A DNA stretch of 46,399 nucleotides from Nitriliruptor sp040882055 (GTDB taxonomy: Bacteria; Actinomycetota; Nitriliruptoria; Nitriliruptorales; Nitriliruptoraceae): positions 1 to 46,399 of the forward strand of contig JBBECA010000008.1 in NCBI GenBank assembly GCA_040882055.1, read 5' to 3'. Shown one piece after another: positions 24,409 through 34,505 of this stretch. The notes below the pieces were generated by a model that saw only the letters and a program-made list of their open reading frames with translations, was not told where the DNA came from and made no database searches. The translations under genes were made by a program, and so were the position numbers. Within the stretch, counting starts at the first letter, position 1. Each line of letters opens with the position of its first letter.

Positions 24409-25791
24409 TCAGCAGGGGATGTAGGGGTCCTCGTCGGTGAGCCAGCTCTCGCCGAGGACGGCGTAGTTGTTCCAGTAGGCGTAGCGGAGCTCGAACTGGC
24501 GCGTCATCGCGTCGCACGCGTCGGCGCTCTTGGTCCGGGTCGGTTCACCCGCCACACCGAGCCGCGCCAACAGCTCATCGACGACGCCGCGGTCCGGGTC
24601 GGCGGTGACGAGTCCCCAGCCCATCGTGGCCCAGGGCGCCGCGTCGACGACGGGGGTGGTGGCGAGGTCGAAGATGGCGTCGACCGGGTCCCACTCGGCG
24701 GTCGTCGGGTACGCCGCCGCTTCCTCGAGCGCGCGACGCAGGTCCCAGGTGCTCACGGCGTCATCACCGCCGACCAGGACCGGACCGGAGTCGCCGGCGA
24801 CGATCCCGCCCGCGTGACCCACCGCGCGTCGGGCCTCGAGGATGCCGAGCGACACCACGCCGGCGGTCGTCGGGGTCGCGAAGCTGGTCCCCGACACCGT
24901 TCGGGTCCCGCTCTGACAGTCGGTGCAGTAGGGCAGGGTCTGGGTGAAGTCGCCGACGACGTCCGGCAGCGTGCCCGAGGTGACCTGACGGCCCTCGCTG
25001 TCGCCCTCCTCGTACCCGGAGACCCCGATGGACCACCACGGCCCGCCGGTCGAGTCGATGGGTGCGAGCGCCGGGGTGTTGTCCACCGCGCCGGTGTGGA
25101 CCTTGCCGTTGGTCACCACGCCGGTGTAGCTGAAGGCCAGGTGGTCGGGCAGCGGCGGGCTCCCGATCGGCCCGTAGCTCGTGGTCACCACGTCCACCGC
25201 CGGGTGGGTGAACGCCCACGCCTCGGAGGCCTCGGTGATGCCCTCGACCATGACCACGACGGCGTCCGGGTTCGCCCGCAGCACCGAGCCGAGGACACCC
25301 GTGCCGTGGGCGTTCTTCCCCGTCGGCTGCAGCGGCGGGGACGAACCGTCGAAGGAGATCCCGATCACGTTGGTCCCGGCGAACCAGTAGGGCTGGCCGG
25401 GCTCCACGGCGGCCCACATCGCCTCGTCCGCGGCGATGTCCCTCACCTGGTCGCCCGTGCGCGTCAGCTCGAGGACGTGCTCCGGGCCGATCCCGAACTC
25501 AGCGAGGACCTCGGAGGTGACCGCCGACGGGGTGGTCGCGGCGTAGGGCCCGTCGCCTCCGGCGTGGAAGAACTCGTGGTAGGCGTTGACACCCGAGTCG
25601 ATGGCGGCGACGACGACGCGTGAGGCCTCCGGCTCGCTCGGTTCGCTCGGCTCCTGTGGCCCACCGCCGCGTGCCGCCGGCGGGCCACCGTCGTGCCCGG
25701 GCCGGTGGTGAGCCGCGGCGGGAGCGGCGAGGCTCAGGGTGAGGAGCGCGGCCAGGACGGACGAGCCGAGAGCGCGACGGACAGCGGACAC
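24409..25791 (-). CDS. Secreted subtilisin-like serine protease (S8)
   Basis: 460 residues. A signal peptide (SSVLAALLTLSLAAPAAAHH) is followed by a disordered Pro/Glu linker. The triad is D65 (AAIDSGVN), H162 (KNAHGTGV) and S303 (SGTSFATP). The Asp-His distance is long, about 97 residues, showing an insertion (about 80-150, with PYWFAGTNVIGISF). The segment PYCTDCQSGT and the final Cys may form disulfides. No propeptide inhibitor domain is obvious. It is probably exported and degrades or processes extracellular or surface proteins. Its stop is two bases from that of the convergent LppM-like gene. Confidence 0.88.
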   Translation of the reverse strand: MSAVRRALGSSVLAALLTLSLAAPAAAHHRPGHDGGPPAARGGGPQEPSEPSEPEASRVVVAAIDSGVNAYHEFFHAGGDGPYAATTPSAVTSEVLAEFGIGPEHVLELTRTGDQVRDIAADEAMWAAVEPGQPYWFAGTNVIGISFDGSSPPLQPTGKNAHGTGVLGSVLRANPDAVVVMVEGITEASEAWAFTHPAVDVVTTSYGPIGSPPLPDHLAFSYTGVVTNGKVHTGAVDNTPALAPIDSTGGPWWSIGVSGYEEGDSEGRQVTSGTLPDVVGDFTQTLPYCTDCQSGTRTVSGTSFATPTTAGVVSLGILEARRAVGHAGGIVAGDSGPVLVGGDDAVSTWDLRRALEEAAAYPTTAEWDPVDAIFDLATTPVVDAAPWATMGWGLVTADPDRGVVDELLARLGVAGEPTRTKSADACDAMTRQFELRYAYWNNYAVLGESWLTDEDPYIPC

Positions 25792-25900
25792 GCGGGGACC
25801 TTCCGGGACGGGCCGGCGCAGCGGTGCACCGGGCTGTCCCTGGGCTTGGCCATCGCGGCCGCGCTTCCCTCGTCCGGTCGGTCGGACGTGCTGCTGGCGC

Positions 25901-26677
25901 TCAGCTGCGCGGGGCGAGCTCCACGATCAGGCACTCGCGCTTCCACCTGTCGAGCGCGCCCTCGCCATCCTGCAGGTTCAGGCGGTTCCCGAGGCCGAGA
26001 CCGGCGACGCGGTCGAACTCGTCCGACCCGGACTCGACGACGCGGACGTCGGCGACCAGCTCGCCGAGCGCGGCCTTCATCTCCTTGGACTTCACCGAGA
26101 TGGTGACGGTCGGGACGTGCTCGAGGTTCGGGAGCTCCTGCTCCTGACCGCCCTTGACCACGAAGAGCTTGGTGCCCTGCTGCACGTACCAGGCCGGCCG
26201 GGTGGCGACGCCGCCGTCCGGCTGGTCGATGGTCAGCCAGCAGATCGACCCCTTCTTGAGCGCCACCTCGGCGGCGTCGAGCACGACCCCCGCGCTCCGT
26301 GCCGAGCCCGGCGCGTCGATGAACACCGGGATGCGCCCGGCGAGCTGGCCGTCGAGGTAGAACAGCGCCGCGTGCTCGCCCGACTGGGTGATCTCGAGAC
26401 GGTCGCGGACCTCGCGCCGGAACAGGTCCTCGAACATCATCCCGCGCAGTTCGATCAGCCGCGGCTCGGTCTCCCACAGGATGCGCCCGTCGGGGCCGGC
26501 GATCGCCAGGACCTCCTCGTAGACGCCCTGGGGACCCTTGTAGACCCGGTTCACACCGAAGGGGGCCGAGCCGGCCGGCAGCTCGCCGTACACGCGGATG
26601 ACCGGGTCCGCGACCGCGGCCTCCTCGTAGGCCGCGAGGTCGAACACCATCGCCGACATCAGCTTGACGCGGGACAT
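25901..26677 (-). CDS. Conserved protein of unknown function
   Basis: 258 residues, ATG with GAGG upstream, cytosolic. Blocks that look conserved include FGVNRVYKGPQGVYEE, RPAWYVQQG, LFVVKGGQEQELPNL, VTISVKSKEMKAAL and NRLNLQDGEGALDRW. The RPAWYV and GxEQELP strand pattern recalls flavin-binding split-barrel proteins, but no cofactor motif is certain. The protein is divergent from the acyl-CoA dehydrogenase and no operon partner is visible. No function is proposed. Confidence 0.6.
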   Translation of the reverse strand: MSRVKLMSAMVFDLAAYEEAAVADPVIRVYGELPAGSAPFGVNRVYKGPQGVYEEVLAIAGPDGRILWETEPRLIELRGMMFEDLFRREVRDRLEITQSGEHAALFYLDGQLAGRIPVFIDAPGSARSAGVVLDAAEVALKKGSICWLTIDQPDGGVATRPAWYVQQGTKLFVVKGGQEQELPNLEHVPTVTISVKSKEMKAALGELVADVRVVESGSDEFDRVAGLGLGNRLNLQDGEGALDRWKRECLIVELAPRS

Positions 26678-26801
26678 CTGAGGACCTCGCTTGCGTTCGG
26701 GGACGCGTACCTGGACCACCGAGCACGCGCGCGGGGAGCGTAGCCGCGAGGCGTCACGGGCCCCGAACGCGAGCGCGCTCGGGCCCGCGGGCCCGCCGGG
26801 G

Positions 26802-26807
26802 TAGCGT
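26802..26807 (+). promoter_or_regulatory. Probable -10 box of the acyl-CoA dehydrogenase gene
   Basis: TAGCGT followed by C, 29 bases before the GTG at 26837. Confidence 0.45.
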
Positions 26808-26836
26808 CGCGCCGTCACCGAACCCGGGAGCGAGAC

Positions 26837-27997
26837 GTGGCCGACCCCATCCAGCGAACACCAGCCGACGAGCTCGACGCGCTGCGTCGCACCCTCCGCG
26901 ACTTCTGCGACCGGGAGCTGCGGCCCCAGGCGCGGGACCGTGACCGCGGCGAGGTGTACCCCGATGAGCTCATCCCGCAGCTCGCCGAGCTCGGCATCCT
27001 CGGTGCGGGCCTGCCCGAGGATCTCGGCGGCGCCGGGTTGGCGTACGACGGCTACCGGGTGGTCGTCGAGGAGGTCGGGGCGGCGGACAGCTCGATCCGG
27101 TCCCTGGTCTCGGTCAACGTCGGCCTCGTCGGCAAGTCGATCGTCGCGTGGGGCACCGACGAGCAGAAGCAGCGCTGGGTCCCCGGCCTCTGTCGTGGCG
27201 AGCTCGGCGCGTTCGGGTTGACCGAGCCCGCGGCCGGGTCGAACCCGCAGCAGATGCTCACCCGTGCGGTCCGCGACGGTGACGGCTGGACCATCGACGG
27301 TTCGAAGATCTTCATCACCAACGGCTCCGAGGGGGCCGTGACGATGGTCTTCGCGCGCGCCATCGTCGACGGCGACGACCGCGGTGTCACCTGCTTCCTC
27401 GTGCCGCAGGCATCGGAGGGCTACACCGGCCGCAAGATCCACGGCAAGCTCGGCCTGCGGGCCGGCGATACCGCCGAGATCTCCCTCGAGGGGGTCCGCG
27501 TCGACGGCGACGCCGTCCTCGGTGAGGTCGGTGGAGGGATGAAGGTCGCGCTGTCAGCGCTCGACAACGGCCGCTTCTCGCTCGCCTCCGGCGCCGTCGG
27601 GCTCGCCCGCGAGGCCCTCGAGGTCTCGCTGCGCTACGCCGCCGAACGTGAGCAGTGGGGTGGCGCCATCGCCGGCAAGCAGCTCGTCCAGGAGCTGCTC
27701 GCCGCCATGCACGTCGACGTCCAGGCGGCCAGCGGTCTGCTCGACCAGGCCGAGGCCAAGCTGCTCGCCGGCGAGCGGGCCACCCTCGAGATCTCGACGG
27801 CCAAGCTGTTCGCCACCGAAGCCTCGGTGCGCTGCGCCGACCGCGCCGTCCAGGTGCACGGCGGCTACGGCTACGTCGACGAGTACCCCGTCCAGCGGCT
27901 CCTCCGCGACGCGCGGGTCACCACGCTCTACGAGGGCACGAGCCAGGTGCAGCACCTGATCATCGGTCGCATCCTGACCGGCATCAGCGCCTTCTGA
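26837..27997 (+). CDS. Acyl-CoA dehydrogenase
   Basis: 386 residues, full length. An FAD-dependent cytosolic enzyme that introduces the alpha-beta double bond of acyl-CoA. It shows FGLTEPAAGSNPQQM and KIFITNGSEGAV (FAD and substrate loops), QVHGGYGYVDEYPVQRLLRDAR and the catalytic glutamate in LYEGTSQVQ. The EGTSQVQ position places it with short- and branched-chain enzymes rather than isovaleryl-type ones. GTG start after GGGAGCGAG. The last 12 codons and the stop are repeated downstream. Confidence 0.93.
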   Translation: MADPIQRTPADELDALRRTLRDFCDRELRPQARDRDRGEVYPDELIPQLAELGILGAGLPEDLGGAGLAYDGYRVVVEEVGAADSSIRSLVSVNVGLVGKSIVAWGTDEQKQRWVPGLCRGELGAFGLTEPAAGSNPQQMLTRAVRDGDGWTIDGSKIFITNGSEGAVTMVFARAIVDGDDRGVTCFLVPQASEGYTGRKIHGKLGLRAGDTAEISLEGVRVDGDAVLGEVGGGMKVALSALDNGRFSLASGAVGLAREALEVSLRYAAEREQWGGAIAGKQLVQELLAAMHVDVQAASGLLDQAEAKLLAGERATLEISTAKLFATEASVRCADRAVQVHGGYGYVDEYPVQRLLRDARVTTLYEGTSQVQHLIIGRILTGISAF

Positions 27998-28074
27998 CGG
28001 ACGGATGCTCCCGCGCCCGCGTCCGGGCGACATCATCGGTCGCATCCTGACCGGCATCAGCGCCTTCTGACGGA
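27959..28074 (+). repeat. 43-base perfect direct repeat of the gene's 3' end
   Basis: Positions 27959-28001 and 28032-28074 are identical, 73 bases apart. The first copy encodes the last 12 residues (IIGRILTGISAF) and the stop of the acyl-CoA dehydrogenase; the second lies outside the gene. Just after it a 13-base unit (GTCGGGTGGCTGG) repeats at 28080-28092 and 28098-28110. Together they show a local duplication, or an assembly collapse or expansion, in the 131-base gap before hutG. Confidence 0.9.
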
Positions 28075-28128
28075 GGGCGGTCGGGTGGCTGGCGTCCGTC
28101 GGGTGGCTGGTGACACCCCGGAGTGACG

Positions 28129-29064
28129 TCAGCGACCCTGCGGACGTGGGCCGCCCGGACCACCGTCACGGCGGGTCGCCACGCCGGTCGCGACCGCGAG
28201 GAACGTCGCGGCCAGGTTCATCACCGTCAGATCGGCGATGTCCGCCGACGGGTCCACCTCGACCAGGTCGACGGTGCGCACCGCGGGGTGCGCGCCGCAG
28301 CGGTGCGCACCGGCGGTCAACTGTCGTGGCGTCAGGCCGCCGGGTCGGGCGCCGGGACAGCCGGGCACGAAGGAGCGGTCGAGCACGTCGATGTCGAGGT
28401 CCACGTGGATGGCGTCGGTACGGGCAGCGAGATCGTCGAGCGCCTCGTCCACCACCACCTCGATGCCGCGGCGCTCCACCTCGTCGACGGTGACCACGCG
28501 GATGCCGGCGTCCTCGCAGAGGCGGCGGTAGGCCCGGGAGTTCGCGTGCCCGTGGATGCCGATCTGCACCACCTGGTCGCCGGGCAGCCCGCGGTCGAGC
28601 AGCCACCGGATGGGTGCACCGTTGGACGGCACCTCGTCGTAGTCGCGCACGTCGTGGTGAGCGTCGAAGGTCACCACCCCGGTGCGCTCGATCGGGGCGG
28701 ACCGGTGGTGGGCCACGATGGGTGCGGTCACCACGTTGTCCCCGCCGAGGAACACGGTGACGGGTGCAGGGTCGAGGTCGCCGACGGCCACCTCGATGGC
28801 GGCGAGCGCGTCGGCCGTCCCGAGTTCGTGGATGTCGAGATCGCCGAGGTCGCGGACGGCGAGCGTCGCGAGGTCGATGTCCCGTTCGCCGTCGAAGGTG
28901 CTGAACCGCGCCAGCACGTCGCGGAGCGCCGCCGGGGCCCGCCACGCCTCGCTCGCACTGATCGAGGCGGACGACGTGGGCAGGCCGAGCACCGCGAGCG
29001 CCGGATCGTCGTCGCTGCGTGCGAGCCAGGCGGACGCGCGGGGCCAGTGCGGGTCGGTGGACAT
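28129..29064 (-). CDS. hutG: Formimidoylglutamase (arginase/agmatinase fold)
   Basis: 311 residues. The ureohydrolase metal motifs are FLGGDNVV, TFDAHHDVRD and VDLDIDVLD, with VDLVEVDP near the end; two manganese ions should be bound. Beside hutHUI the substrate is almost certainly N-formimino-L-glutamate, cleaved to glutamate and formamide. The usual DAHxD is present as DAHHD; the first motif reads GGDN instead of GGDH, a variation found among formimidoylglutamases. It starts nine bases after iclR ends, so the two form one operon. ATG start. Confidence 0.9.
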   Translation of the reverse strand: MSTDPHWPRASAWLARSDDDPALAVLGLPTSSASISASEAWRAPAALRDVLARFSTFDGERDIDLATLAVRDLGDLDIHELGTADALAAIEVAVGDLDPAPVTVFLGGDNVVTAPIVAHHRSAPIERTGVVTFDAHHDVRDYDEVPSNGAPIRWLLDRGLPGDQVVQIGIHGHANSRAYRRLCEDAGIRVVTVDEVERRGIEVVVDEALDDLAARTDAIHVDLDIDVLDRSFVPGCPGARPGGLTPRQLTAGAHRCGAHPAVRTVDLVEVDPSADIADLTVMNLAATFLAVATGVATRRDGGPGGPRPQGR

Positions 29065-29073
29065 GGGCGGACC

Positions 29074-29856
29074 CTACGCGCCCGTCGTGGCCGGTCCGCC
29101 GAGGCGCCCGGTCAACCGGTCGGCGGTCGCGACCACCGCCGCGACGAGGTCGCTCACCGCAGCGGTGCCGGCGTCGCTGGTCCGCTGGCTGGCGCCGACG
29201 CTGGCCACCGCTCGTCCCGTGTGGTCACGCGCGGCGGCGGCGACCGACCACACGCCGGGCGTCACCTCGCCGTCCTCGTGGGCCCAGCCGCGAGCCACCT
29301 CCTCGGCGAGGGTGCGTCGCAGCGCCGCACGGGTCCGTGGGCCCCGTCCGGTGCGGTCGGCCAACGCCCCGCGGTCGGGGTACAGAGCCGTCAGCTGCGC
29401 TCGCGACGCGTCCGCCAGCAGCGCCCGACCCGACGCGGTCAGGTGGGCCGGCAGCCGGACCCCGACCTCGGTCACGAGCACCGCGGACCGCGTCGCCTGC
29501 TCCTTGAGCAGGTAGAGGGTGTCGCGTCCGTCGAGCACGCCGAGGTGGACCGTCGCGCCCGTCGCGGCGGCCAGGTCGCGCAGTAGCGGTCCGGCCAGGC
29601 GTGACAGGCCATCGTGGCGGAGGTAGGCGCTGCCGATCTCGAACGCGCCGACGCCGAGACCCCACCGCCGCTCCTCGGGAAGGTGCACCACCATGCCCTC
29701 GCGTTCGAGCACGGCGAGGAGGTGGTAGACGGTCGACCGCGGCAGCTCGAGCGCACGTGCCAGCGCGGTGGCCGGGACCGGACGGGGAGAGCGGGCGAGT
29801 TCGCGAAGCAGCGCCACGGTGCGCGTCGCGGCGGGGATCGAGCTGCTGCTGCCCAC
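29074..29856 (-). CDS. IclR-family regulator of the hut genes
   Basis: 260 residues. A winged helix at 10-70 (VALLRELARSPRPVPATALARAL, LPRSTVYHLLAVLEREGMV) precedes the IclR effector domain (about 85-250; GATVHLGVLDGRDTLYLL, LPAHLTASGRALLA). It probably binds the palindrome 25 bases upstream and controls both its own operon and hutHUI, likely in response to histidine or urocanate (inference). GTG start with GGGAGG six bases away. Actinobacterial hut genes are often controlled by other families, so this pairing is informative. Confidence 0.88.
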   Translation of the reverse strand: MGSSSSIPAATRTVALLRELARSPRPVPATALARALELPRSTVYHLLAVLEREGMVVHLPEERRWGLGVGAFEIGSAYLRHDGLSRLAGPLLRDLAAATGATVHLGVLDGRDTLYLLKEQATRSAVLVTEVGVRLPAHLTASGRALLADASRAQLTALYPDRGALADRTGRGPRTRAALRRTLAEEVARGWAHEDGEVTPGVWSVAAAARDHTGRAVASVGASQRTSDAGTAAVSDLVAAVVATADRLTGRLGGPATTGA

Positions 29857-29880
29857 GAGCGGCCTCCCATCCCTGGAGGT

Positions 29881-29906
29881 CTACTGTCTGGGATACCAGA
29901 CAGTAG
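29881..29906. promoter_or_regulatory. Perfect palindromic operator between iclR and hutH
   Basis: Arms CTACTGTCTGG (29881-29891) and CCAGACAGTAG (29896-29906) match perfectly around GATA. Each arm contains TACTGT, which fits a -10 box on its own strand (29882-29887 plus, 29905-29900 minus). A bound dimer would therefore block both promoters. Size and symmetry fit IclR-type operators. Confidence 0.75.
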
Positions 29907-29956
29907 CCGTGTCGAGGCGGTAGCCGCCGGCCACCGCGCCTGGTGAGGTGTGCGTC

Positions 29957-31528
29957 ATGGACACCACCACCGCATCCACCGCCGCACCCGCGCCGACCGT
30001 CGCCCTCGGCCTCGCGCCGCCGACGCCCGCTGACGTCGTCGCCGTCGCCCGCCACGGTGCCCGCGTCGAGCTGACCGACGAGGCCCGCGACGCGCTCGCC
30101 GAGGGGCGACGCCGCATCGAGGCGCTCGCCGGACGCGACCGTCCCGCCTACGGGGTGTCCACCGGCTTCGGGGCGCTGGCCGACCGCCACATCCCGGGCG
30201 AGCTCCGCACCCAGCTGCAGCGGTCGCTGATCCGCTCGCACGCGGCCGGGTCCGGGGACCCGATCGAGCGTGAGGTCGTCCGCGCGATGATGCTGCTACG
30301 CCTGCGGACCCTCACCTCGGGCCGGACCGGGGTCCGACCCGAGGTGGCCGAGACGCTCGCCGCCCTGTTGAACGCCGGCATCACCCCGCTGGTCCGCGAG
30401 CACGGCAGCCTCGGGTGCTCGGGTGATCTCGCCCCGCTGGCTCACGTCGCGCTGGTGCTGATGGGGGAGGGGGAGGTCCTCGACGACGACGGCCGCCCGA
30501 CGCCCGCCGCCGAGGCGCTCACCGCCGCCGGTATCGAGCCCGTCGTCCTCGCCGAGAAGGAGGGCCTGGCTCTCATCAACGGCACGGACGGCATGCTCGG
30601 CATGCTGCTGCTCGCGCTCGAGGACCTCGCCGCTCTGGTCCGCGTCGCCGACATCGCGACCGCCATGAGCGTGGAGTCACTGCTCGGTAGCGACCGCGTG
30701 TTCGCCGACGAACTGCAGCGCCTGCGGCCACACCCGGGGCAGGCCGCCTCGGCCGGCAACATCCGCGCCCTGCTGGCGGGATCACCCATCGTCGCCAGCC
30801 ACCAGGGGCCCGACTGCTCGCTGGTCCAGGACGCGTACTCGCTCCGCTGCGCCCCGCAGGTGGCCGGCGCCGTCCGAGACACCGCCGAACACGCCGCCCT
30901 GGTCGCCGGCCGCGAGCTCGCCAGCATCATCGACAACCCGGTCGTGACCGAGGACGGCGAGGTGTCCTCCAACGGCAACTTCCACGGCGCACCGGTCGGG
31001 TACGTCCTCGACTTCCTCGCGGTCGCGGTGGCTGACCTCGCCTCGATCGCCGAGCGGCGGACCGACCGCGCCCTCGACGCGAAGCGGTCCCACGGCCTGC
31101 CGCACTTCCTCGCCCACGACCCCGGCGTCGACTCGGGGTTGATGATCGCCCAGTACACCCAGGCGGCGATCGTCTCCGACCTCAAGCGCCTGGCGGTGCC
31201 AGCCTCGGTCGACTCGATCCCCTCATCGGCGATGCAGGAGGACCACGTGTCGATGGGTTGGTCGGCCGCGCGCAAGCTCAGGGGCGCGCTGGACGGGCTC
31301 ACCCGGGTGCTGGCCATCGAGGTGATGACCGCCGCCCGGGCGCTGGATCTGCGTGCGCCGCTGGCGCCGGCGGACGCGACGGCCGCCGTGGTCGCTGCGC
31401 TCCGCGAGCGGGTGCCGGGGCCGGGATCCGACCGCTACCTGTCACCCGAGCTCGAGGCCACCGTCGACCTCGTCCGCTCCGGAGCCCTGGTCGCCGCCGC
31501 CGAGTCCGTGACCGGTCCGCTCAACTGA
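29957..31528 (+). CDS. hutH: Histidine ammonia-lyase
   Basis: 523 residues. This cytosolic homotetramer removes ammonia from L-histidine to give urocanate. The MIO cofactor triad is C154-S155-G156 in HGSLGCSGDLAPLAH, where most enzymes have Ala-Ser-Gly; Streptomyces enzymes share the Cys form. Other conserved blocks are YGVSTGFG (catalytic Tyr), QDAYSLRCAPQV and FHGAPVGYVLDF. ATG at 29957 has GAGGTG six bases upstream; a GTG at 29948 is an alternative. It is the first gene of hutHUI. Confidence 0.97.
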   Translation: MDTTTASTAAPAPTVALGLAPPTPADVVAVARHGARVELTDEARDALAEGRRRIEALAGRDRPAYGVSTGFGALADRHIPGELRTQLQRSLIRSHAAGSGDPIEREVVRAMMLLRLRTLTSGRTGVRPEVAETLAALLNAGITPLVREHGSLGCSGDLAPLAHVALVLMGEGEVLDDDGRPTPAAEALTAAGIEPVVLAEKEGLALINGTDGMLGMLLLALEDLAALVRVADIATAMSVESLLGSDRVFADELQRLRPHPGQAASAGNIRALLAGSPIVASHQGPDCSLVQDAYSLRCAPQVAGAVRDTAEHAALVAGRELASIIDNPVVTEDGEVSSNGNFHGAPVGYVLDFLAVAVADLASIAERRTDRALDAKRSHGLPHFLAHDPGVDSGLMIAQYTQAAIVSDLKRLAVPASVDSIPSSAMQEDHVSMGWSAARKLRGALDGLTRVLAIEVMTAARALDLRAPLAPADATAAVVAALRERVPGPGSDRYLSPELEATVDLVRSGALVAAAESVTGPLN

Positions 31529-31542
31529 ACGAGGAGTCGCCC

Positions 31543-33251
<1,709 letters not shown>

Positions 33252-33255
<4 letters not shown>

Positions 33256-34433
33256 GCAGCGTCCTGTTCTCCGGGATCGGTGAGCTCGTCACCGGTGATC
33301 CGGCGCTCGGGGAGGGACCGCTCGGGATCGTCCGCGACGCGGCGTTGGTCGTGGACGGTGGCCGCGTCGCCTGGATCGGGTCGACCGGCGACGCCCCCGC
33401 GTGCGACGACCGGGTCGATGCGGGCGGTCGCGCCGTCCTGCCCGGGTTCGTCGACAGCCACGCCCACCTGGTCTTCGCCGGCGACCGGACGGCGGATTTC
33501 GCCGCCCGGATGACGGGCGAGAGCTACGCCGCGGGCGGGATCCTGACGACCGTCGAGGCCACCCGGGCGGCGTCCGACGCGGCCCTCGCGGCCAACGCGG
33601 CGCGCCTGGTCGGCGAGCTGCACGCCGCGGGGGTGACCACCTTCGAGTGCAAGTCCGGGTACGGGCTGACCGTCGAGGACGAGGCGCGCGCGTTGCGCTT
33701 GGCCGGGCAGCTCACCGACGAGGTCACCTACCTCGGCGCCCACGTCGTACCGGCTGAGGCCCGTGACGACGTCGACGGGTACGTGGCGCTCGTGGTGGGG
33801 GACATGCTCGACGCGTGCGCCCCCCTGGCGCGGTGGATCGACGTCTTCGTCGAGGACGGCGCGTTCGATGCCGACCGAGCGCGGACGATCCTGACGGCCG
33901 GTGCGGCACGCGGCCTCACCCCACGGGTCCACGCCAACCAGCTCGCGCACGGCCCGGGCGTGCAGCTCGCGGTCGAGGTCGACGCCGCCTCCGCCGACCA
34001 CGTGACCTTCCTGTCGGACGACGACGTGGAGGCGTTGGCGTCCTCGGACACGGTCGCCACGTTCCTACCGGGCGCGGACTTCTCGACCCGGGCGCCCTAC
34101 CCCGATGCCCGCCGCTTGCTGGACGCCGGCGCCACCGTGGCGCTCGCGACCGACTGCAACCCCGGGACCTCGTTCACCACCTCGATCGGGTTCTGCGTCG
34201 CGCTCGCCGTGCGCGAGTACGGGATGAGCCCGGCGGAGGCGGTGTGGGCCGTGACCGGCGGCGGAGCCCGGGCGCTGCGACGCACGGACGTCGGCCACCT
34301 CGGCGTCGGCGCTCGGGGCGACCTCGTGCTGCTGGACGCGCCGAGCCACGTGCACCTCGCCTACCGCCCCGGGGTCGCGCTGGTCGCCGGGACGTGGATC
34401 GGCGGCCGCGACGTCGAGCGTCCCCCGAGCTGA
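33252..34433 (+). CDS. hutI: Imidazolonepropionase
   Basis: 393 residues. A metal-dependent amidohydrolase that opens imidazolone propionate to N-formimino-glutamate. Metal ligands are in FVDSHAHLVFAGDR, VHANQLAH and ATDCNPGT; ECKSGYGL is the substrate loop typical of HutI. The four-base overlap with hutU shows translational coupling. With hutG this completes the four-step pathway from histidine to glutamate. Confidence 0.96.
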
Positions 34434-34471
34434 GCTGCTCCACGTCACGTCGGCGCACGACCGGCCAGCGG

Positions 34472-34477
34472 TAGCGT
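34472..34477 (+). promoter_or_regulatory. Probable -10 box of the PHP gene
   Basis: TAGCGT followed by C, 28 bases before the GTG at 34506, separating this gene from the hut operon. Confidence 0.45.
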
Positions 34478-34505
34478 CCCCGGCGCACCCCGACCAGGAG
34501 CCACC

